A DNA stretch of 18,820 nucleotides from Rickettsiales bacterium (GTDB lineage Bacteria; Pseudomonadota; Alphaproteobacteria; Rickettsiales; Deianiraeaceae): positions 1-18,820 of the forward strand of contig CANDYN010000010.1 of the NCBI GenBank assembly GCA_947424985.1, given 5' to 3'. Below the pieces are notes generated by a model. The model had not been told where the DNA came from. It searched no databases and worked only from the letters and a program-made list of their open reading frames with translations. Below are positions 14,047 to 18,820 of the stretch, piece after piece; positions within the stretch are counted from its first letter, which is position 1; each line of letters opens with the position of its first letter. The translations under genes and the position numbers were made by a program.

Positions 14047-16635
14047 ATGTCGGGCTTTAAAAGCAAAATAAAGGTAAAGAATACTGAATTCTCGTATTTT
14101 AATATCCAAAAATTTGCCCAAAAGTTCGACGTAGATCTAGACAGAATACCATTTTCAATAAAGATCCTAATTGAAAATATACTAAGAAACGAACAAGATG
14201 ATAAAATTGCTGAAAAATTTGTAAAACATAATAATAAAAACGGAGACCTGGAGTTTTTCTTTAGCCCTGCAAGAGTTTTAATGCAAGATTTTACCGGCGT
14301 CCCTGCGGTTGTCGATTTAGCCGCTATAAGAGATGAAATGAAAAGATGCGGAAAAGATCCACACATTATAAACCCAATAAATCCGACACATCTAATTATT
14401 GATCACTCGGTTCAAGTTGATAAATATGGCAATAAAGAAGCTGAAAGTGAAAATATAAAAATAGAATTTGCAAGAAACAAGGAAAGATATGAATTTTTAA
14501 AATGGGGACAATCTTCCTTTGAAAACTTCAAAGTTGTACCACCCGGATATGGAATTTGCCATCAAGTAAATCTTGAATATATCGCAAAAACGGTTTGGAC
14601 AAATAAAAAAAATGACGAGGAAGTTGCTTATTTCGATACGGTAATTGGAACGGATTCGCATACAACAATGGTTAATGCAATAGGAGTTTTGGGATGGGGA
14701 GTTGGAGGAATTGAAGCCGAATCTGCTATGCTTGGACAACCAATTTCCATGATTAAACCAGATGTTGTTGGAGTTAAATTAACTGGTAAATTAAACGATG
14801 GAATTAGCAGCATGGATCTCGTTTTAACAATTACCAATGAACTTCGCAAAAAGGGTGTTGTTGGAAAATTTGTTGAATATTTTGGCAAAGGAGTTTCATA
14901 TTTATCAATTCCGGACAGGGCAACCGTATCAAATATGGCACCTGAATATGGAGCGACCTGTGGAATATTTCCAATCGATGAAGAAACAATAAAATATTTC
15001 AAAATTACAGCAAGAAGCGAAGAACAAATTGAATTAATTGAAAAATATGCAAAAGAGCAAGGAGTCTGGTTTGATCCAAAAATTGAAGCAGAATACGATG
15101 ATATACTTGAAATAGATTTGAACAAAATTGAACTATCCCTCGCAGGACCAAAAAGACCGCAAGATAGAATCTCGCTTTCAAAGGTATCAAATAACTTCAA
15201 AGAAACTTTTAAAAGTGAAAAAAACTTTGATCGCAATAAATTATCAGATGGAAGCGTTGTTGTTGCAGCAATCACTTCATGCACGAATACGTCAAATCCA
15301 AAATCTTTGATTGCAGCTGGATTAATCGCAAAAAAAGCTTTTGAAGCTGGACTTAAATCTTGCGAATATGTAAAAACGTCCTTCTCTCCTGGATCGAAAG
15401 TTGCAGGGCAATATATGATAGATTCAGGACTTCAAGAATATCTTAACAAAATGGGATTTTATTTTACAGGATATGGATGCATGACTTGTATCGGAAACTC
15501 AGGACCTCTGAAAGATGAAATAAGAGAGGAAATTGAAAAAGAATTATATACTGTGGCAGCAGTTCTCTCCGGAAACAGAAATTTCGAAGGAAGGGTTCAC
15601 CCACTTACCAAAGCAAATTACCTCGCCTCTCCTTTGCTTGTCGTCGCATATGCAATTGCCGGAAATATCAATATAGATATAACAAATGAACCACTTGGAA
15701 AGGGAAATAATGGGCAAGATGTTTTCCTAAAAGATGTAATGCCATCTGACAATGAAATATCGGAAATCCTTCAAAAATTCGTTAAAAAGGAAATATTTGA
15801 GGCAAAGAATCTTGAAATTTTTGCCGGAGATGAAAATTGGCAAAATATCAATACAGCAAAAACCGATACTTACGAATGGCCAGAAAGTACATATATTGAA
15901 AGCCCACCTTATTTTGATCAAGTACCTGAAATTTGTGATATAAAAAATGCGAAAATATTAGCCGTTTTTGGGGATTCCATTACAACCGATCATATCTCTC
16001 CTGCTGGAAATATATCAATAAAATCACCTGCTGCAAAATATTTACTCGAAAAGGGCGTAGAATATGAGGATTTTAACTCATACGGTGCAAGGCGGGGCTC
16101 GCACAATGTAATGATGCGTGGGACTTTTGCAAATATAAGAATTAAAAATATGCTGCTTGAAAATATTGAAGGTGGACTTTCAAAACTATCAAACGGTGAA
16201 ATTTCAAGTATATACGATGTCGCAATGGAAAATCAAGCACTTGGTGTAAAATCCATTGTATTTGCGGGAAAAGAATATGGAAGTGGTTCATCAAGAGACT
16301 GGGCAGCAAAAGGCACAAAATTGCTTGGAATTAGTGCGATAATCGCCGAATCTTTTGAGAGAATTCACAGGTCAAATCTTGCCGGCATGGGAGTTTTACC
16401 TCTTGAATTCAAAGATGGACAAAAAAATGAAAATTTTAACTTGCTTAATGTCGAGAGTCTTGATATAATCGGAATATCCAAAAGACTCAAACCAAAGCAA
16501 GAGCTTGACGTCGTCTTAACATATAAAAATGGAGAAAGTTTAAAATTCAAAGCTGTATGCAGATTAGACACTCTCAGAGAAATTGAATATTTCCTTAGCG
16601 GAAGTATATTTCATTACATAGTATCGCATTTATAA
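14047..16635 (+). CDS. acnA: Aconitate hydratase (AcnA/IRP type)
   Basis: Converts citrate to isocitrate in the TCA cycle using a [4Fe-4S] cluster. The 862-residue protein is full length. The cluster cysteines are C412 (ITSCTNTSNP) and C478/C481 (GYGCMTCIGNSG). Other family marks are MQDFTGVPAVVDLA (79-92), GTDSHTTMVN (201-210), GDSITTDHISPAG in the linker to the swivel domain, GARRGSHNVMMRGTF, and GSGSSRDWAAKG near the C-terminus. Domain order (three N-terminal domains, then swivel) is that of AcnA rather than AcnB. It lies ten bases after the DsbA-like gene, with no promoter in the gap. No hairpin terminator is visible after the stop. A working TCA cycle fits a respiring bacterium, in line with nuoE. 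Confidence 0.97.
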   Translation: MSGFKSKIKVKNTEFSYFNIQKFAQKFDVDLDRIPFSIKILIENILRNEQDDKIAEKFVKHNNKNGDLEFFFSPARVLMQDFTGVPAVVDLAAIRDEMKRCGKDPHIINPINPTHLIIDHSVQVDKYGNKEAESENIKIEFARNKERYEFLKWGQSSFENFKVVPPGYGICHQVNLEYIAKTVWTNKKNDEEVAYFDTVIGTDSHTTMVNAIGVLGWGVGGIEAESAMLGQPISMIKPDVVGVKLTGKLNDGISSMDLVLTITNELRKKGVVGKFVEYFGKGVSYLSIPDRATVSNMAPEYGATCGIFPIDEETIKYFKITARSEEQIELIEKYAKEQGVWFDPKIEAEYDDILEIDLNKIELSLAGPKRPQDRISLSKVSNNFKETFKSEKNFDRNKLSDGSVVVAAITSCTNTSNPKSLIAAGLIAKKAFEAGLKSCEYVKTSFSPGSKVAGQYMIDSGLQEYLNKMGFYFTGYGCMTCIGNSGPLKDEIREEIEKELYTVAAVLSGNRNFEGRVHPLTKANYLASPLLVVAYAIAGNINIDITNEPLGKGNNGQDVFLKDVMPSDNEISEILQKFVKKEIFEAKNLEIFAGDENWQNINTAKTDTYEWPESTYIESPPYFDQVPEICDIKNAKILAVFGDSITTDHISPAGNISIKSPAAKYLLEKGVEYEDFNSYGARRGSHNVMMRGTFANIRIKNMLLENIEGGLSKLSNGEISSIYDVAMENQALGVKSIVFAGKEYGSGSSRDWAAKGTKLLGISAIIAESFERIHRSNLAGMGVLPLEFKDGQKNENFNLLNVESLDIIGISKRLKPKQELDVVLTYKNGESLKFKAVCRLDTLREIEYFLSGSIFHYIVSHL

Positions 16636-16689
16636 AATTTTCTTGCATATTATTTTCACTATACTATTTTCACAAAATACTTTTTAAAT

Positions 16690-16848
16690 ATGAAAATTTT
16701 ATTCATTATTTTACTTGCAATTTTCACATCTTCTTGCCAGAGAAGTAAGCCGTATGATCTTAAAAGTCCATGTGTATCTTCAAAAAATGGACCATGCATC
16801 AGAACACCGGTAAATACTTGGCTCTACGATGGTAAAAATGTTTTCTAA
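16690..16848 (+). CDS. Small lipoprotein, 52 residues
   Basis: This small gene begins at ATG 16690 and encodes 52 residues. A hydrophobic signal (KILFIILLAIF) ends in TSSC, so Cys16 fits a lipobox, although the -3 position is Thr. The mature part is about 37 residues, with PYDLKSPCVS and GPCIRTPVN, two cysteines that could pair, and an aromatic end (WLYDGKNVF). From memory this resembles a tiny lipoprotein family of Rickettsiales (perhaps DUF2706), which I cannot verify here. Function is unknown. A TATACT (16660-16665) could be its -10 but lacks a clear -35. The next gene starts three bases after its stop, suggesting an operon with the 64-residue protein and the symporter. Confidence 0.75.
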   Translation: MKILFIILLAIFTSSCQRSKPYDLKSPCVSSKNGPCIRTPVNTWLYDGKNVF

Positions 16849-16851
16849 CTT

Positions 16852-17046
16852 ATGTTTGAAGCAAAATCTAAAAAGAATATAAAAATTATACTGACGACAG
16901 AAAGTTCCTCGTTGGAAGAAAATGAAATAAAAGAAGAGCAATCTCAAATTTCGATACAAGTCATCGGAGAAGAAAGATTTGCCATTGGACGAAATAAACT
17001 AGAAGAAATGATGAAAAACAATAATATTAAAAAAGACGATGAGTGA
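16852..17046 (+). CDS. Hypothetical protein, 64 residues, charged
   Basis: I do not recognise this protein. It is soluble-looking, rich in Lys and Glu, without a signal or membrane segment. Its central part alternates polar and hydrophobic residues (QISIQVIGEERFAIG), suggesting beta strands. The C-terminal third (NKLEEMMKNNNIKK) looks helical. Support for a real gene comes from tight packing: three bases after the lipoprotein stop and an eight-base overlap (ATGAGTGA) with the symporter start, so all three are likely translated together. There is no Shine-Dalgarno. It might be a regulator or partner of the symporter, but that is inference from position only. Confidence 0.65.
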   Translation: MFEAKSKKNIKIILTTESSSLEENEIKEEQSQISIQVIGEERFAIGRNKLEEMMKNNNIKKDDE

Positions 17047-18310
17047 CTTTTTATTGCAGATATTATTCCTTGAAGTCTTTAAAATACCGTTAATTGTGGT
17101 ATTTTTTACTGCCTTTTCTTTGTATTTTTCATTTTTAAGCAAATTTTATCACATAAAAAATATAAAAAATGTTGCAAAATATCTAAAAGGCAATCAACTT
17201 GACAAAAAAGTCTCAAGTTTTGGAATATTAATTTCCTGCATTGGAACTGTTTTAGGAATCGGAAATATCATAGGTGGCTGCATGTCGGTTAAAATTGCCG
17301 GACCGGGAGTTTTATTTTGGATTTTAGTTTCTTGCCTTGTGGTCAGTGTATTAAAATTTTATGAAAATGCCGTATCTTTGGAATTTAAAAAGACAAATAA
17401 ACACATTCCGGGAAATATTTCATATCACATAATTGCAAAAACATTTGGTAAAATCGGAATTATTCTTGCAATAATATATATATTTTGTTTTTCCTTTGGA
17501 TATTTTATTAATGGACTTTTACAGGTAAATCAAATATTTTCAATACTTTCTTTGGGTCTCAAAAGTACAATATTTTTCTCATTCTTCGCCCTATTATTTA
17601 CTTTTTTTGTACTAAAAAATGGAATTTCACGACTTTCAGGATTTATGAAAATCTCAGTCCCGTATATGTTTTTGGGCTATATTGCAATTTGTGTTTATTC
17701 AGTCTTTTTATCACAAAACGGTTTTTTGCAAACTGCAAAAATAATCATGATCGATGCGTTAAATTTTAAGTGCGGAATGGTCGGATTTATGATTGGCTAT
17801 GGAATTAGGCGGCTTTGTTTTGCGGCCGACGTTGGAACCGGACTTAGTGGAACTTTAGCGGCAGATTTAAAAGTTGATCCAAAAAATCAAGGTGTAATAT
17901 CAGTTTTTGAAATAATTTTTGTAGGAATTTCTGTTTTTTGCACAGGCTTTACAGTTGTTGCATCGGGAATTGATTTGCAAAATCTACATGGAATAGCGAT
18001 TATGAAATCGGCCCTAAATCAAAATCAAGTAATTCAAGCTTTGTTTACAATTATTGTAATACTTTTTGGACTTACAACTGCGTGCTCATGCGGATTTTTA
18101 TCTCAACAAGGAATTAAATCTTTTACACACAACAAAAAACTTATCTTGGGTTTTCTAATAATCTATTCAAGCCTGATGCTTGCCTCGCCCCACGTTAAGT
18201 TTGATCCAATTTTAAATACATTGGATTCTTGTTTGATTTTTGCTGCAATTATTAACATAATGGCGATATTTTTTAATAGAAAAATTGTAAAATTTAGCGA
18301 GAAAACTTAA
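17039..18310 (+). CDS. AGCS-family sodium:amino acid (alanine/glycine) symporter, divergent
   Basis: Inner-membrane carrier expected to import alanine or glycine with Na+. The 423-residue protein has about ten to eleven hydrophobic segments. Family marks are GIGNIIGG (73-80), AGPGVLFW (87-94), KFYEN, and GYGIRRLCFAADVGTG (253-268), which aligns with the AGCS motif GxxRGxFSNEAGxGS. In that last motif the usual SNEAG is AADVG here, and overall it is shorter than typical members (about 450-540). Substrate may therefore differ. Its ATG overlaps the end of the 64-residue gene by eight bases. Its 3' end overlaps the convergent HemY-like gene by 17 bases. Amino-acid import would suit a host-dependent bacterium. 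Confidence 0.85.
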   Translation: MSDFLLQILFLEVFKIPLIVVFFTAFSLYFSFLSKFYHIKNIKNVAKYLKGNQLDKKVSSFGILISCIGTVLGIGNIIGGCMSVKIAGPGVLFWILVSCLVVSVLKFYENAVSLEFKKTNKHIPGNISYHIIAKTFGKIGIILAIIYIFCFSFGYFINGLLQVNQIFSILSLGLKSTIFFSFFALLFTFFVLKNGISRLSGFMKISVPYMFLGYIAICVYSVFLSQNGFLQTAKIIMIDALNFKCGMVGFMIGYGIRRLCFAADVGTGLSGTLAADLKVDPKNQGVISVFEIIFVGISVFCTGFTVVASGIDLQNLHGIAIMKSALNQNQVIQALFTIIVILFGLTTACSCGFLSQQGIKSFTHNKKLILGFLIIYSSLMLASPHVKFDPILNTLDSCLIFAAIINIMAIFFNRKIVKFSEKT

Positions 18311-18578
18311 GCTTTATTCTTTCAAAACCAAATTTTACAGATTTTAAAATTGAAGACGGAATATAAACAATTCTACCCCAAGTATATATCAATAAAAAGC
18401 AAATCGTAACTAAAGACAGGGAAAACCAAGCGATAAAGCTATCAAATCTGATAATATATTCTTGATTTTGCAAAATTATTTCAGATGGAGAAAAATAATT
18501 AAATCCGGTAATAATCGCACAAGTTAAAGCAAGACAAAAAAGAAACAATGCAAACAAATTTTTTAAAATCCAAAACAT
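18294..18578 (-). CDS. HemY N-terminal-domain-only membrane protein
   Basis: A 94-residue protein with two membrane helices (about 6-24 and 48-68) joined by a short periplasmic loop, ending in a basic amphipathic stretch. It resembles the N-terminal domain of HemY, a heme-biosynthesis-associated protein of Proteobacteria: loop pattern EIILQNQEYIIRFDSF, then the second helix, then YIPSSILKSVKFGFER, matching the family's LPRxLRR-type segment. Normal HemY continues with TPR repeats to about 350-500 residues. Here the frame ends at a stop inside the convergent symporter gene, so the TPR part is missing. It could be a genuine short form or a truncated remnant. It starts eight bases after the dut stop, so it is in the same transcript. 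HemY is not the oxidase of the same name in Gram-positives. Confidence 0.6.
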   Translation of the reverse strand: MFWILKNLFALFLFCLALTCAIITGFNYFSPSEIILQNQEYIIRFDSFIAWFSLSLVTICFLLIYTWGRIVYIPSSILKSVKFGFERIKLKFSR

Positions 18579-18586
18579 AAATGTAA

Positions 18587-18820
18587 TTATTTAACCCCAC
18601 TTGAACCAAAACCACCTGATGAACGTAAAGTTTCATCGAGCTCTTCGCAAAACTTAAAGTCAACTTTACAAATTGTCGAAACAATACATTGCGCAATTCT
18701 ATCACCCTTTGTAATCTTAAAATCTTCACCTGAAGTATTTAAAAGTATCACGCCTATTTCCCCGCGATAGTCACTATCAATCGTCCCTGGAGTATTCAAA
18801 ACCGTTATTCCGTTTTTCAG
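18587..18820 (-). CDS. dut: dUTP diphosphatase (5' part outside window)
   Basis: Hydrolyses dUTP to dUMP, keeping uracil out of DNA and feeding dTMP synthesis. Only the C-terminal 77 residues are in the window; the frame is open to base 18820, so the start lies beyond it. Visible motifs are the uracil-binding and catalytic hairpin GITVLNTPGTIDSDYRGEIG with its Tyr and Asp, the GDRIAQCIV motif, and the C-terminal glycine-rich arm RSSGGFGSSG that closes over the substrate. All are intact, so the trimeric enzyme should be active. It is followed by the HemY-like gene after eight bases. An internal TTG at 18799 is not the true start because conserved residues precede it. Confidence 0.96.
   Translation of the reverse strand: MKNGITVLNTPGTIDSDYRGEIGVILLNTSGEDFKITKGDRIAQCIVSTICKVDFKFCEELDETLRSSGGFGSSGVK

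Noticed and set aside
14628..15284. Minus-strand reading frame of 218 codons inside acnA
   Set aside because: It lies wholly within the well-supported aconitase gene, is Ser/Ile/Pro-rich with no family resemblance, and has no independent context.
18587..18799. dut start at the internal TTG 18799
   Set aside because: The frame stays open to the window edge and the residues before it (LKNGITVL) are conserved dUTPase sequence, so this is a 3' fragment of a longer gene.
1..18820. CRISPR array, insertion sequence, toxin-antitoxin pair or prophage
   Set aside because: No evenly spaced direct repeats, transposase motifs, terminal inverted repeats or integrase-like proteins were found; all larger genes are housekeeping or transport genes.

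Overview
The window is AT-rich (roughly two thirds A+T by eye) and densely coded. It looks like a chromosomal segment from an alphaproteobacterium of the reduced, host-associated kind (Rickettsiales- or Holosporales-like). The strongest lineage clue is a PopZ-like pole-organizing protein, a family known from Alphaproteobacteria. Supporting clues are low GC, weak Shine-Dalgarno sequences, housekeeping operons broken into single genes, and a very small lipoprotein of a type I associate from memory with Rickettsiales. The taxonomic call is inference. I saw no tRNA, rRNA, CRISPR array, insertion sequence, integrase or phage gene, and no gene-free stretch longer than about 210 bases.

Layout. Positions 1-1792 (minus): a PopZ-like protein with a huge acidic linker, then secE and the 5' part of nusG. 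1866-4726 (minus): nrdA-nrdB, the class Ia ribonucleotide reductase. 4727-4937: the longest intergenic stretch, with a candidate nrdA promoter and a 12-bp palindrome. 4938-7496 (minus): ispA, nuoE and dnaJ behind a good-looking promoter. 7557-9206 (minus): an ABC exporter half-transporter, divergent from a lone cysteine desulfurase (plus, to 10339). 10345-11340 (minus): GAPDH. 11473-12393 (plus): rpsB without tsf. 12404-13141 (minus): ComF. 13200-16635 (plus): a membrane-anchored DsbA-like protein followed by aconitase. 16690-18310 (plus): a tight three-gene unit of a 52-residue lipoprotein, a 64-residue unknown protein and an AGCS-type Na+/amino-acid symporter. 18294-18820 (minus): the 3' part of dut and a protein made only of a HemY N-terminal-like membrane domain.

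How the genes fit together. Most are core metabolism and information processing: dNTP supply (NrdAB, Dut), translation and secretion (S2, SecE, NusG), the TCA cycle (AcnA), respiration (NuoE), isoprenoids (IspA), sulfur transfer, triose-phosphate metabolism (Gap) and protein folding (DnaJ, DsbA-like). Several are separated from their usual partners: nuoE from nuo, dnaJ from dnaK, rpsB from tsf, the desulfurase from iscU. This indicates heavy rearrangement. No defence or mobile system is visible. The most interesting item is the PopZ-like protein, whose disordered acidic region of about 200 residues (by hand count 125 D/E and one K in residues 41-240) is far larger than in the model protein.
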